Source of the DNA: Bacteroidaceae bacterium
Lineage (GTDB): Bacteria > Bacteroidota > Bacteroidia > Bacteroidales > Bacteroidaceae
Assembly: GCA_024698925.1 (NCBI GenBank)
Contig: JAILQO010000066.1
Coordinates: 1-46,074, forward strand
DNA: 46,074 nucleotides
Direction: 5' to 3'
In this document: one piece after another, positions 16,938 through 26,269 of the stretch
Layout of the letters: the number at the start of each line of letters is the position of its first letter
How positions within the stretch are numbered: the first letter of the stretch is position 1
Notes under the pieces: generated by a model
Databases searched by the model: none
Told to the model about the DNA's origin: nothing
The model's input: the letters and a program-made list of their open reading frames with translations, nothing else
Program-made: the position numbers and the translations under genes

Positions 16938-18611
16938 CTATTTTCGCTTCTTTTTCTTTGCTTTTTCCTTCTTGAGCTTTTGTTGTTCGACCGTGGTCAA
17001 AGGGCGATGGACAAAATCTTGAATATGCCCGTTGTTGTCAAGGCGTAGTTTCAATTGGGGATTGGCTACGATTTGACTACTGACCTGAGTCGCTTCACTT
17101 TCATTACCTACTCGATCCATCGCGGTGATGGCGAAGTAGTAGCCCAGTGCAGCAAAACGATTGTAACGGAAGTGTGGTTCGGTGAGGGCTGTGGCGACAA
17201 GGTTCTCTGCGCGAGAAATGTCCACGGGCCATTGGCGGGAAGCATAGACATTGTAACGTACGCTGGCAGACAGGTTATCCGTTGAGGGCTGCCAATTGAG
17301 TTCCTCAGTCTGGTCATTAAGGATTGTGGTGGAGATGGCTTCAGGGCGTGAGGGTGCTTGGCCGTCTATCCATGTACAAGCCGGTGTCAGGGCTGGATAG
17401 GCGTAGAAGTCGTCTCGTAGATAGTCGTAGAGCCCTTTGGTATTGTCCGTGAGAAACTTGCTGCGGAAGTAGGCTTGGCCGCTCAGGCCTTGCTCGCGAA
17501 GATAGTACAGTTGGCGCTGAATGACACTGAGTGGCCAGTTCTTTTCTTGTGGGTGAAGGAAATAAATGCCAAGTCCTGGCGCAACAAAACGTCCGGAGCT
17601 CTGTTCTTGCCAGTCTGCAGCAAAGGGGTAGAAGTGGTTGCCGTCAAAGTACATCATGGGGAACAAGATGTCATGGATGCCGCTCTTCAGCCAGCCTTCA
17701 GCGTCTTGGTGTACTGCATCGCGAGCATTCCAACCGCGCGAACTGAAACGGCTGACATCGGCATATTTACCAACAGGTGAACTACTGACACGGACCCATG
17801 GCTTTAAAGCCTTGGTGTCGTTGTATATCCTGCGTACGATGGCGGTAATATTGTCGCGTCTCCAGGCTGCTTTATTCTTGCCTGTGCCGTATTTTTTGAA
17901 TGTGGCAGCATCGCCGAAGGAGGTTGCGTTCTCGGGATAGCGGATATAATCGAAGTGTATGCCGTCAACGTCATAGTGACTGACAATCTCGTGGCAGATA
18001 CGCTGGAGATAGTCTGCTGTGCCGGGGAGACCAGGGTCGAGGTAGTACATATCAGCATGCTTACGGCAGAGCTGGGGATGGGTCTTCAGTACGCTCTTGC
18101 TGCCCATTTGTTTGGCAATGGCGACCTTGAAACATGGAATGGTGACAATCCATGCGTGTAGTTCCATGCCTCGTTGATGGGCTTCCTGAATTGCAAAGGC
18201 TAAGGGGTCGTAGCCTGGGTTCTTGCCGTAAGTCCCTGTGAGGGCCACATCCCATGGCTCAATGGCAGAAGGGTATATCACACTACCGCGGACTCGCGTC
18301 TGTAGGAGCACGGTGTTGATGTTGATTGCTTTCAGCTGGTCCAGTAGGTCGCGCAGTTCTTGCTTCTGACGCTCCATGCTAGCAGTATTAACAGCCTTCA
18401 CCTTGGGCCAGTCCAGTTCATTGAGTGTTGTGACCCATACAGCTCGTAACTCGTGCTTGGGGGCCGGCGAGAACTGATGGTCTGCGTCGCTAAGTAATGT
18501 TGTAAGTTGAGCTCTGGCTGAAAATGGACTCGCCATAAATAGGCACAAGCAGGTGAGAAATACAAGCTCGCGCGCGTGTGCGTAAATATAATAAGGTGTA
18601 AGGGTCGTCAT
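16938..18611 (-). CDS. GHL10 (DUF187) family glycosyl hydrolase-like protein, exported
   Basis: 557 residues. Signal sequence within 1-35 (hydrophobic LVFLTCLCLFMA, cleavage near ARAQ). GHL10 barrel about 53-400: ELRAVWVTTLNELDWP, VLLQTRVRGSVIYPSAIEPW and DGIHFDYIRYP (216-226), the family signature. FN3-like domain about 430-520, and a C-terminal tail very rich in lysine (KKEKAKKKKRK). The family includes E. coli DigH (YddW), which cleaves denuded peptidoglycan glycan strands, so a role in cell-wall turnover is plausible; plant or host polysaccharide substrates cannot be excluded. The -7 box is at 18630-18638. Divergent from gdhA and adjacent to, but separately transcribed from, the aromatic operon. 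Confidence 0.85.
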   Translation of the reverse strand: MTTLTPYYIYAHARELVFLTCLCLFMASPFSARAQLTTLLSDADHQFSPAPKHELRAVWVTTLNELDWPKVKAVNTASMERQKQELRDLLDQLKAININTVLLQTRVRGSVIYPSAIEPWDVALTGTYGKNPGYDPLAFAIQEAHQRGMELHAWIVTIPCFKVAIAKQMGSKSVLKTHPQLCRKHADMYYLDPGLPGTADYLQRICHEIVSHYDVDGIHFDYIRYPENATSFGDAATFKKYGTGKNKAAWRRDNITAIVRRIYNDTKALKPWVRVSSSPVGKYADVSRFSSRGWNARDAVHQDAEGWLKSGIHDILFPMMYFDGNHFYPFAADWQEQSSGRFVAPGLGIYFLHPQEKNWPLSVIQRQLYYLREQGLSGQAYFRSKFLTDNTKGLYDYLRDDFYAYPALTPACTWIDGQAPSRPEAISTTILNDQTEELNWQPSTDNLSASVRYNVYASRQWPVDISRAENLVATALTEPHFRYNRFAALGYYFAITAMDRVGNESEATQVSSQIVANPQLKLRLDNNGHIQDFVHRPLTTVEQQKLKKEKAKKKKRK

Positions 18612-18629
18612 TTGGATGCTGTTTTGCCT

Positions 18630-18638
18630 GCAAAGTTA
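18630..18638 (-). promoter_or_regulatory. -7 box of the GHL10 gene
   Basis: TAACTTTGC on the minus strand, 18 bp upstream of the ATG at 18611, which supports that start. Confidence 0.55.
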
Positions 18639-18763
18639 CATGTTTTTGCGCAGGATGCCAAGATTTATGCATAAAATCTCTGTCGAATTGACAAATCGCA
18701 AGTATTTTCATAGTTTTGGCAAACTTTTTGTAAATATTATGCATTGGTTTGTGATAAAATGAT

Positions 18764-18772
18764 TATCTTTGC
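18764..18772 (+). promoter_or_regulatory. -7 box of gdhA
   Basis: TATCTTTGC, 52 bp before the ATG at 18825. A possible upstream TTG at 18744-18746 (17-bp spacing). The 5' leader is A-rich with repeated ACCAACCAAACAAAC, typical of efficiently translated Bacteroidetes genes. Confidence 0.6.
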
Positions 18773-18824
18773 ACGCGATTAAAAAGATAACTCATTTTAT
18801 CTACCAACCAAACAAACAACATTT

Positions 18825-20165
18825 ATGGACGCAAAAAAAGTCTTAGAAGACCTGAAGCGCCGCTTCCCGGGAGAGCCTGAGTACCTTCAGGCTGTGGAAG
18901 AAGTGCTCGGCACGATTGAAGAAGAGTACAACAAACACCCCGAGTTCGACAAGGTGAACCTTATCGAGCGCCTTTGCATTCCCGATCGCGTGTATCAATT
19001 CCGCGTGACGTGGACTGACGATCAGGGTAACGTGCAGACGAATATGGGTTACCGTGTTCAGCACAACAACGCCATTGGCCCGTACAAAGGCGGTATTCGT
19101 TTCCACAAGAGTGTGAACCTTGGTATCTTGAAGTTCCTTGCTTTTGAACAGACTTTCAAGAACTCTCTGACAACACTGCCTATGGGTGGTGGCAAGGGCG
19201 GTTCCGATTTCAGCCCCCGCGGTAAGAGCAATGCAGAAGTGATGCGTTTCTGCCAGGCTTTCATGCTGGAACTGACTCGTCACATTGGTCCTGACGTTGA
19301 TGTACCTGCTGGTGATATCGGTGTTGGTGGCCGCGAAGTTGGTTACATGTTCGGTATGTACAAGAAGCTGACCCGCGAATTCAGCGGTGTGCTGACTGGT
19401 AAGGGCCTTGAGTTTGGCGGTTCGCTGATCCGTCCTGAGGCTACGGGTTATGGTAATGTCTATTTCCTCCGCGCTATGCTGCGCACTAAGGGTGAGACCA
19501 TCGAAGGTAAGAAGGTCCTGATTTCCGGTGCTGGTAACGTGGCTCAATACTGCGCTGAAAAGATTCTGCAGTTGGGTGGTAAGGTTATGACCATGAGTGA
19601 TAGCGATGGTTATATCTATGATCCCGATGGCATTGATCGCGCTAAGCTCGATTATATCATGGAACTGAAGAACGTCTATCGTGGACGTATCCGTGAGTAT
19701 GTTGAGCAGTATCCTTCTGCAAAGTATGTGGGTGAAGGTGCTAAGCCTTGGTTTGAGAAGGCTGACATCGCTTGCCCCTGCGCTACTCAGAATGAGCTCA
19801 ACGAGGAAGCTGCTAAGGCTCTTGTCGCTAACGGCGTGATTGCTGTTGCCGAGGGTGCTAACATGCCTTCTACTCCTGGTGCTATCAAGGTGTTCCAGGA
19901 TGCTAAGATTCTCTACTCTCCGGGTAAGGCCAGCAATGCTGGTGGCGTAAGTGTCAGCGGCCTGGAGATGTCTCAGAACTCCGAGCGTCTGAGCTGGTCT
20001 TCCGAGGAAGTTGATGCCAAGTTGCTCTGGATTATGGAGAACATCCACGACAACTGCGTCAAGTACGGTACAGAGGCTGACGGCTATGTGAACTATGTGA
20101 AGGGTGCTAATGTAGCAGGCTTCATGAAGGTCGCAAAGGCTATGATGGCTCAGGGCATCGTATAA
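18825..20165 (+). CDS. gdhA: Glutamate dehydrogenase (NADP type)
   Basis: 446 residues, full length for the hexameric bacterial enzyme. PMGGGKGGSDFSPRGKS (119-135; K124 corresponds to the active-site lysine), VDVPAGDIGVGGREVGYMFG, then a Rossmann domain (VLISGAGNVAQYCAEK) and the terminal SQNSERLSW motif. It catalyses reductive amination of 2-oxoglutarate with ammonia, the main ammonia-assimilation route in rumen and gut Prevotella. Codon use is strongly biased toward a small codon set (GGT, CGC, AAG), typical of high expression. A strong hairpin terminator follows. The 401-codon antisense ORF is a product of that codon bias. Confidence 0.97.
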   Translation: MDAKKVLEDLKRRFPGEPEYLQAVEEVLGTIEEEYNKHPEFDKVNLIERLCIPDRVYQFRVTWTDDQGNVQTNMGYRVQHNNAIGPYKGGIRFHKSVNLGILKFLAFEQTFKNSLTTLPMGGGKGGSDFSPRGKSNAEVMRFCQAFMLELTRHIGPDVDVPAGDIGVGGREVGYMFGMYKKLTREFSGVLTGKGLEFGGSLIRPEATGYGNVYFLRAMLRTKGETIEGKKVLISGAGNVAQYCAEKILQLGGKVMTMSDSDGYIYDPDGIDRAKLDYIMELKNVYRGRIREYVEQYPSAKYVGEGAKPWFEKADIACPCATQNELNEEAAKALVANGVIAVAEGANMPSTPGAIKVFQDAKILYSPGKASNAGGVSVSGLEMSQNSERLSWSSEEVDAKLLWIMENIHDNCVKYGTEADGYVNYVKGANVAGFMKVAKAMMAQGIV

Positions 20166-20185
20166 GTTATAACTAATAATAATTG

Positions 20186-20217
20186 AAGGGGCTGTGTCGT
20201 ACTGACACAGCCCCTTT
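20186..20217 (+). terminator. gdhA intrinsic terminator
   Basis: AAGGGGCTGTGTC, loop GTACT, GACACAGCCCCTT: a perfect 13-bp stem 20 bp after the stop, followed by TCTATTTCTTTT. Confidence 0.85.
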
Positions 20218-20491
20218 CTATTTCTTTTGACTACTAGCTAGCCTACTAATATGCATTGCCATTCTAGTTGGTTCTCTGGTTTCTCGGGAGTTCTTATAAA
20301 TCTACAAGTGTGAGTGTTGTAGGCGGCGAGCACGTGGAATACGCAGTGATAGAATAATCTTTATAACATGTTCCCTTTACGTATAATTGAATGTGTGTAT
20401 TCTCTCCTAATTCATATCCATCCTCTTTCTTCTCTTTCTCCTTTTCAGTTCAAGGTTTGTGCTACGTGAAAGACAGTATATGAAAAGGGCC
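20218..20491. other. Intergenic region without recognised gene
   Basis: About 270 bp between the convergent gdhA and ompA terminators. No ORF, promoter or repeat that I can support. Confidence 0.5.
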
Positions 20492-20530
20492 TAAAAACAG
20501 CAACGCCCCTCCACGAATGGAGAGGCGTTG
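20492..20530 (-). terminator. Intrinsic terminator of the OmpA-family gene
   Basis: Minus-strand hairpin CAACGCCTCTCCA, loop TTCG, TGGAGGGGCGTTG, followed by CTGTTTTTAGG. It lies 25 bp after the stop at 20555. Confidence 0.8.
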
Positions 20531-20554
20531 TGTGAATAAGTATCGTGCTGTTGC

Positions 20555-21631
20555 TTACTTAGCGATACAGATAGATACGCGGTTCTTGTCGTTCTCGCTG
20601 AAGGGCTGAACGGTGTCACCCTTAGCGTCAACAGTGATACGTTCTGCATCGATACCAGCGTCGGTGAGAGCCTTAGCAACACCAGCGGCACGACCCTGAG
20701 AGTAGAACATGTTGATGCGGGGGTTACCAGTCTCAACGTCAGCATAACCAGTAACAGCAACCTTTGTCTCGGGGTTAGCCTTCAGGAAGCTGATGAGGTT
20801 CTCAACCTTGTACTTCTCACCATCAGTGATAACGGTCTCACGGATAGCGTAGAATATCTCAGTCTGCATCTCAGCCTTCTTAACAACGGGCTTGGGAGTG
20901 GGCTTGGGAGTGGGCTTCACGACAGGAGCGGGAGCAGGCTCTTCAACAACAACGGGAACTGCAACGGGAATCACGTTCTCAGTCTTGCCAAGAGCAATCT
21001 TCAGACCGAGAAGAGCGTTGAAGTACCAGTCTGCGTTGTGGGCCTCTGTGGAGTGAGCCTTGCTGTTGTACTTGTCGAGGGTGAAGTTGGACATAGCCTC
21101 AAGATTCAAGCTAACGCGCTTGCTCAGACGGAAATCGAGGTCCAGACCTGCACGGCCAACGGGAAGTACGGAAGTGCCATCCCACAGCTTGTTCATCTGA
21201 TAAAGAGTAACTTTCTGAGCCTCGTCATTGCCCCATGCGATGTTTGCTGCAGCACCAGCGATGAGGTTCATGCTGAAGACGCGGTTGGGGTTGTAGCCAG
21301 CGATAGCGTTGATGATGTTGAACTTAACATCTACGCCGGGAGCAACATAGTTCCACTTGTAGGTGCTGTTGTCCTTGAAACCACCCTTGCTCTGCCAAGC
21401 ATTAGCAGCCAGACGGACAGCCCAAACGGGAGTGAACTGGTAGCCGAGAGACAGCTGTGCATTGGGGGAAATCAGCTTGGAGAAGTCAGCCTCGCCGAGG
21501 GTGTACTGAGCACCGCCCTGCAGGCCAAGGAACCAATGGGGATTGAACTCTACGCGCTCAGTCTCCTGAGCATTTGCAGCCATGCCTGATACCATCAGGG
21601 CAGCTGCGAGAAGAAATTTTGCAATCTTCAT
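20555..21631 (-). CDS. OmpA-family outer-membrane protein
   Basis: 358 residues. Signal peptide 1-21 (LLAAALMVSGMAANAQ). N-terminal eight-stranded beta-barrel type domain about 25-215 with alternating hydrophobic strands (WFLGLQGGAQYTLG, NADWYFNALLGLKIALG). Proline-rich linker about 222-250 with PTPKPTPKP. C-terminal OmpA/peptidoglycan-binding domain about 253-358 with VTGYADVETG and ENDKNRVSI (the D and R positions that contact diaminopimelate). It anchors the outer membrane to peptidoglycan; homologues in Bacteroides are among the most abundant outer-membrane proteins. Strong codon bias suggests high expression. Own promoter and terminator. Confidence 0.92.
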   Translation of the reverse strand: MKIAKFLLAAALMVSGMAANAQETERVEFNPHWFLGLQGGAQYTLGEADFSKLISPNAQLSLGYQFTPVWAVRLAANAWQSKGGFKDNSTYKWNYVAPGVDVKFNIINAIAGYNPNRVFSMNLIAGAAANIAWGNDEAQKVTLYQMNKLWDGTSVLPVGRAGLDLDFRLSKRVSLNLEAMSNFTLDKYNSKAHSTEAHNADWYFNALLGLKIALGKTENVIPVAVPVVVEEPAPAPVVKPTPKPTPKPVVKKAEMQTEIFYAIRETVITDGEKYKVENLISFLKANPETKVAVTGYADVETGNPRINMFYSQGRAAGVAKALTDAGIDAERITVDAKGDTVQPFSENDKNRVSICIAK

Positions 21632-21690
21632 GATTTTGTTTTAAAACTATAGTTTATTAAAAATTGAATAAATTCTGCACGTTTAACGCG

Positions 21691-21723
21691 GCAAAGGTAG
21701 CTATTTATTTACTACTACACAAA
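21691..21723 (-). promoter_or_regulatory. Promoter of the OmpA-family gene
   Basis: Minus strand TTTG (21720-21723), 20 bp, TACCTTTGC (21691-21699); predicted 5' leader of about 55 nt. Confidence 0.75.
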
Positions 21724-21769
21724 TAAACTGTAAGAAAAATCAAAAATAGCCCTTAATTTAAACATTTTT

Positions 21770-24703
21770 TTATTTAATAATGACCCCTTCTTTCCGCATT
21801 CCATCGATTTTGATGGTTAACGGCTGGTCAAAATGGATGACGCGGACGTGCTCTGTTTCCTCTGAGGCGGGTAGTTGATTGAGGTCTTCCTCGCGATATA
21901 TGCCATCGCCGATATAATCATTGATGGTAAAATATCCGACACCGAAGGAGGTTAGGTTCTGGAAAAAATGAGTTCCTTGGCTGGGGTCGACACGATAGCT
22001 TTGCAGTCCTGCTTCCACGATGACCTTGGCTGCAGAAATTGCAGGCCATTTCACAGGGATTCCGAGCCAAGGATCGCTGCTTCCCCACCGGCCTGGACCT
22101 ACGAGGACGTAGCTTTGTCCGTTGTCGAGGAAGTGGCGATTGATGGTGTTAATCTCTTCTGCAATAGCTGGATTCATGCCTGCGTCCCATTTGTCGGTCT
22201 TGACATAGACAAGATCCTGAATATCTGTCATGATGCCGTGCCCGATGGCATTATGCGAACGTAGCAGGCATGCTTCATCGGGTACCTCGCGGATGTCCTC
22301 GTCCAGATTCATCTTATTATCCACCATGGGACGAATCTGTAACAGGTATAGTTCTCCTGTACGATCAGGATGTATGTTGGCTGCCAACTCAATTTCCACA
22401 GGACGCCGCATCTCGTCGTGTCCATAGCGCATTACCTTCTGAAGTAGCTCTGGCAGCGGGAAAACGCCTTGTTGCAGGACGCCGCAGAAGGTAATTACCT
22501 TGCGCCCTCCTTCGTAGATGCCGTCGCGGATGACCTGATCGTAGGGGTCGAAGGTCGAGGCGATATATTGCAGGGTCCCGTCTGGTTCTGCGGCATTTAC
22601 GCGAAGTTTGAACAGGTTGAAACCGTCGTCCTTCTGGAATTCTGTAGGCGGATTGGCGAGATCGAGTGCATAGAAGCGCGTTTGCGTCTCTTTTAATGCG
22701 ATCTCCATCTCGGAGGTCTGTAGTACCTGATGAGGATGCGAGGGGCATACACGTAGGCACTGGCCTCCATCCACAATGTATTTGCCTAATCCGAGGGCCA
22801 GGTTGACGGTTCCTTCATCCGCTTGTTCCTCGCCGATGGGATAATAGTTGACAGAACGTGCGACACCAGAAATGGTGGGGTAGAAACGGTCACCATGCCG
22901 TTCGCCGACAACCTCTTGCAGAATGACGGCCATCTTTTCTTGGTCTATCACATTGGATGTGGCTGTCATGTAGGCCTTTGAGTCGCGGTAGTAAACGCTG
23001 GCATAAACGGCCTTGATGGCATCGGAGAGCATGTGGAGGCGCTCGTATTTATCATCTACATGTGGAATCATGTAGGTGGAGTAGATGCCTGCAAATGGCT
23101 GGTAATGTGAGTCTTCCAAAAGCGAGCTAGAGCGTATGGCGATGGGCGTATCTACAACGTCGAGGAAGGCCATCAGGTCGCCGATGAGGCGTGCTGGTAG
23201 GCGAGCATGAAGGAACACCGAGAGTATTTCCTCATCTGGGACATCGGAGAGCGCTACCTGATAAAGCTCGTTCGTGTCCATGAATTCGTCAAAGATATCG
23301 GTGCAGAGAACCACCGTTTTGGGAATCATCACCTCGGCATTCTCAAAATCGTTGAGGTCGGCGTGTCGCTTGATGATATGATCGATGAAAGCGATGCCGC
23401 GCCCTTTTCCACCCAACGATCCTTCACCGATTCGAGCAAAGTTCGAGTAGCGGTCAAAACGTTCGCGCTGGAATACGGCTACGACACCTTGGTTTTTCAT
23501 GCGACGATAACTGACGATGGCGTCGAAGATAATTTGTCTATGCAAGTCCACATCCTGTACTGAATCCCACGTGATGCGCTTTAGGAAATCGGCGATGGGA
23601 AAGAGGGCGCGGGAGCTGAGCCAGCGTGATACATTGTTGTGCTGGACGTGGTATAGTAGCGACTCTTTAGGCAGTTTGAAAATGTTGTCCTGCAGGTCCT
23701 TGAGATTGCGTAACCGTGCAACCTCCTGCATGGTCTGCGGGTCGCGGAAGATGAAATCGCCGAAACCGAAATAGTGGTTGATGAGTTTGCGCAGATCCAC
23801 TGCCATCTTCTTGGAGTTCTTGTCCACGAAGCGCACCTTTTGTCCTTCTAGTAATTGCGCTTTTTCGGGCTCGGAGGATTCCATAATAAGAGGGATGTAT
23901 GGGTCATGCTTGCGTATATTCATCAGCAGTTCTACACCCGCGTGCTCATCGAGAACGCCTTTGTGGGGGAAACGGCAATCGGAGATGACTCCTAAAGTGT
24001 TGTCTGAATAGTGCTCATAGAGTGCCCAAGCCTCTTCGTAAGAACGAGCCAGTACAATCTTTGGACGGCCTCGCATACGCAGCGTCTCGAGTTGTGAGTT
24101 CAACGCCTCTGTGGCGAAAGCAAGACTCTGCTGCAGCACAAACTGGTATAGGTTCGGCAGGATGCTGGAGTAGAATCGCACGTTGTCTTCTACCAGCATA
24201 ATCATCTGTACGCCAGCCGACAAATCGTGCTCCAGATTCATCTTGTCCTCAATGAGCTTGATAATGGAAAGCAGCAACTCCGTGTTGCCCAGCCAGCAGA
24301 AGACATACTCAAAAGCCGAGAGGTCCTCATCCGCCATGCGCTTACTGATTCCGTGACTGAATGGCGTGAGAACCACGCAGGGAATATGGCGATGGGAATT
24401 CTTGATGGCTCGTGCGATGTCAAAGATGTCGTTGTTGTCTGTTCCAGGCATCACGATGACCAGATCGAAAGAGAACTTTCCCATCTGTCGCAGTGCTTCT
24501 TCTTCCGATGCAACCTGTATGAATCGGGGCGGGTAGCGCAGACCCAGCTTGGCGTATTCGTCAAAAATCTTCTCGTCAACGCGCCCATCGTCTTCCAACA
24601 TGAAGGCGTCATAGGGATTCGCTATCAGTAACACATTGAAGATGCGCCTTGTCATGAGATCAACAAATGACGTATCACGGAGGACCAGAGTGTCTCTTTT
24701 CAT
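21770..24703 (-). CDS. PEP/pyruvate-dikinase N-domain protein with N-terminal receiver-like domains
   Basis: 977 residues from the ATG at 24703. The frame is open to 24775, but that start lies upstream of the -7 box (24725-24733). Residues about 20-150 and about 165-290 look like two receiver-type folds: IFNVLLIANPYDAF...FDLVIVMPG, then MIMLVEDNVRF...LGVISDCRFP...PLIMESSEP. Residues about 425-795 are a PPDK_N/PEP-synthase ATP-grasp-type domain (EGSLGGKGRGIAFI, IPKTVVLCTDIFDEFM, PIAIRSSSLLEDSHYQPFAG, LYLLQIRPMVD). The phosphohistidine domain and PEP-binding barrel of true PEP synthase are absent; in their place is a 180-residue tail with YVLVGPGRWGSSDPWLG. It is therefore not a complete PEP synthase, and reaction and role are unknown. 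Divergent from uxaC. Confidence 0.75.
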   Translation of the reverse strand: MKRDTLVLRDTSFVDLMTRRIFNVLLIANPYDAFMLEDDGRVDEKIFDEYAKLGLRYPPRFIQVASEEEALRQMGKFSFDLVIVMPGTDNNDIFDIARAIKNSHRHIPCVVLTPFSHGISKRMADEDLSAFEYVFCWLGNTELLLSIIKLIEDKMNLEHDLSAGVQMIMLVEDNVRFYSSILPNLYQFVLQQSLAFATEALNSQLETLRMRGRPKIVLARSYEEAWALYEHYSDNTLGVISDCRFPHKGVLDEHAGVELLMNIRKHDPYIPLIMESSEPEKAQLLEGQKVRFVDKNSKKMAVDLRKLINHYFGFGDFIFRDPQTMQEVARLRNLKDLQDNIFKLPKESLLYHVQHNNVSRWLSSRALFPIADFLKRITWDSVQDVDLHRQIIFDAIVSYRRMKNQGVVAVFQRERFDRYSNFARIGEGSLGGKGRGIAFIDHIIKRHADLNDFENAEVMIPKTVVLCTDIFDEFMDTNELYQVALSDVPDEEILSVFLHARLPARLIGDLMAFLDVVDTPIAIRSSSLLEDSHYQPFAGIYSTYMIPHVDDKYERLHMLSDAIKAVYASVYYRDSKAYMTATSNVIDQEKMAVILQEVVGERHGDRFYPTISGVARSVNYYPIGEEQADEGTVNLALGLGKYIVDGGQCLRVCPSHPHQVLQTSEMEIALKETQTRFYALDLANPPTEFQKDDGFNLFKLRVNAAEPDGTLQYIASTFDPYDQVIRDGIYEGGRKVITFCGVLQQGVFPLPELLQKVMRYGHDEMRRPVEIELAANIHPDRTGELYLLQIRPMVDNKMNLDEDIREVPDEACLLRSHNAIGHGIMTDIQDLVYVKTDKWDAGMNPAIAEEINTINRHFLDNGQSYVLVGPGRWGSSDPWLGIPVKWPAISAAKVIVEAGLQSYRVDPSQGTHFFQNLTSFGVGYFTINDYIGDGIYREEDLNQLPASEETEHVRVIHFDQPLTIKIDGMRKEGVIIK

Positions 24704-24724
24704 GTCTTTTGAGCTTTTTGCGGC

Positions 24725-24733
24725 GCAAAAATA
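24725..24733 (-). promoter_or_regulatory. -7 box of the PEP-synthase-like gene
   Basis: TATTTTTGC on the minus strand, 22 bp before the ATG at 24703. It rules out the longer start at 24775. Confidence 0.55.
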
Positions 24734-24797
24734 GTGAAAAGTTTCATGCAAAACGATATTTCTTTCAACTTTCAACGGACAACTTTCAACTTTTTGT

Positions 24798-24806
24798 TAT
24801 CTTTGC
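24798..24806 (+). promoter_or_regulatory. -7 box of the uxaC-exuT operon
   Basis: TATCTTTGC, 27 bp before the ATG at 24833. Upstream lies a TTTCAAC direct repeat (three copies, 24763-24791), a common A/T-rich upstream pattern in this group. Confidence 0.6.
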
Positions 24807-24832
24807 GCAGAAAAACACTAAAAATTGAGCCT

Positions 24833-26263
24833 ATGAAGCCTTTCATGGATGAGAATTTCCTGTTGCAGACGTCTGTCGCTCAGGATTTGTACCATCATCA
24901 CGCTGCCAAGCAGCCGATTATCGATTATCATTGCCATCTCGACCCAGCTCAGGTGGCTGAAGACCATCGTTTCCGCAGCATAACGGAGTTGTGGCTGGGT
25001 GGTGACCATTACAAATGGCGCGCTATGCGCACCAATGGTATTGCTGAGCGCTACATTACAGGAGATGCCTCGGATTGGGAGAAGTTTCAGGCGTGGGCTG
25101 CCACCGTGCCTTTTACGCTACGCAACCCGCTTTACCACTGGACTCACCTTGAACTGAAGACGGCCTTTGGCATTGGCGAGCGGCTAAATCCCGAGTCCGC
25201 ACGTAGAATCTTTGATGCCTGTAATGACCGTTTGCAGAACGACCCATCCTTCTCTGCACGTGGCTTGATGCGTAGGTATCATGTAGAAACGGTCTGCACG
25301 ACGGACGATCCCGTTGATGACCTCAAGAACCATTCTGCTTATGCAAAAGAAATCGTAAATGCTAAATCGTCCAATTGTCCAACGACGAAGATGCTCCCTG
25401 CCTGGCGTCCGGACAAGGCGATGGCTGTGGAGAATCCTGCCGCGTTTCGCACCTACGTAGAGCGACTGGGGCAGGCCGCAGATGTTGACATTCGCAATTT
25501 GGATGATTTCCATAAGGCGCTTCAGCGTCGTCATGATTATTTCCATGCCGCTGGGTGTCGTCTCAGCGATCATGGTCTGGAGGAATTCTATGCAGAACCT
25601 TGTTCGCCCAGCGAGATGAATCGTATCTTTAATAAGGTGTACGATGGCGCGACGCTGACGGATCAGGAGGTACGGCAGTTCAAGAGTGAGATGCTTTATT
25701 TCTTCGCCGTGCAGGATCACGCTTCCGGCTGGGTGCAGCAGTACCATTATGGCGCGCTTCGTAACAACAACTGTCGGATGATGCGTGCTTTAGGGCCTGA
25801 TACGGGCTTTGACAGTATCGGAGATTGGCATACGGCATGCTCGATGTCTCGTTTCTTGGACCGTCTGGACAGCGAAGGTCATCTCACGAAAACTATTCTT
25901 TATAATCTGAATCCTGCAGATAACGAGATGGTTGCTACGATGCTTGGTAATTTCCAGGATGGCAGCGTGGCAGGTAAGATTCAATGGGGCTCTGGCTGGT
26001 GGTTCTTGGATCAGAAGGATGGTATGGAGCGCCAGATGAATGCCCTTTCGTTGCTGGGCCTCCTCAGTCGGTTCGTGGGTATGCTTACCGATTCCCGCTC
26101 CTTCTTGTCCTATCCCCGTCATGAGTATTTCCGTCGCACGCTTTGCAACCTGTTGGGCAACGACATCGAACAAGGCCTGATCCCATTCACGGGCTACGAG
26201 GAGCAGCGTGTGCTGCAGATGGTTGAGGATATTTCGTACAATAACGCTAAGCAATACTTTTAG
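24833..26263 (+). CDS. uxaC: Glucuronate/galacturonate isomerase
   Basis: 476 residues from the ATG at 24833 (MKPFMDENFLLQTSVAQDLY); the open frame to 24734 precedes the promoter. Metal-site HxH at 33-35 (IDYHCHLDP), TTDDPVDDL, MLPAWRPDKAM and GALRNNNCRMMRALGPDTGFDSIGDW are all UxaC signatures. It converts D-glucuronate to fructuronate and D-galacturonate to tagaturonate, the first intracellular step after pectin or glucuronan uptake. Between KEIVN and KMLPAWRPD there is extra sequence of about ten residues (near 171-183) whose DNA resembles the AAATCGTCAAATTG repeat at 32640-32700. It is followed after 6 bp by the hexuronate transporter. Confidence 0.95.
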   Translation: MKPFMDENFLLQTSVAQDLYHHHAAKQPIIDYHCHLDPAQVAEDHRFRSITELWLGGDHYKWRAMRTNGIAERYITGDASDWEKFQAWAATVPFTLRNPLYHWTHLELKTAFGIGERLNPESARRIFDACNDRLQNDPSFSARGLMRRYHVETVCTTDDPVDDLKNHSAYAKEIVNAKSSNCPTTKMLPAWRPDKAMAVENPAAFRTYVERLGQAADVDIRNLDDFHKALQRRHDYFHAAGCRLSDHGLEEFYAEPCSPSEMNRIFNKVYDGATLTDQEVRQFKSEMLYFFAVQDHASGWVQQYHYGALRNNNCRMMRALGPDTGFDSIGDWHTACSMSRFLDRLDSEGHLTKTILYNLNPADNEMVATMLGNFQDGSVAGKIQWGSGWWFLDQKDGMERQMNALSLLGLLSRFVGMLTDSRSFLSYPRHEYFRRTLCNLLGNDIEQGLIPFTGYEEQRVLQMVEDISYNNAKQYF

Positions 26264-26269
26264 AAGAAT

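Noticed and set aside
18843..20048. 401-codon antisense ORF opposite gdhA
   Set aside because: A consequence of the strong codon bias of gdhA; no recognisable protein features and no promoter.
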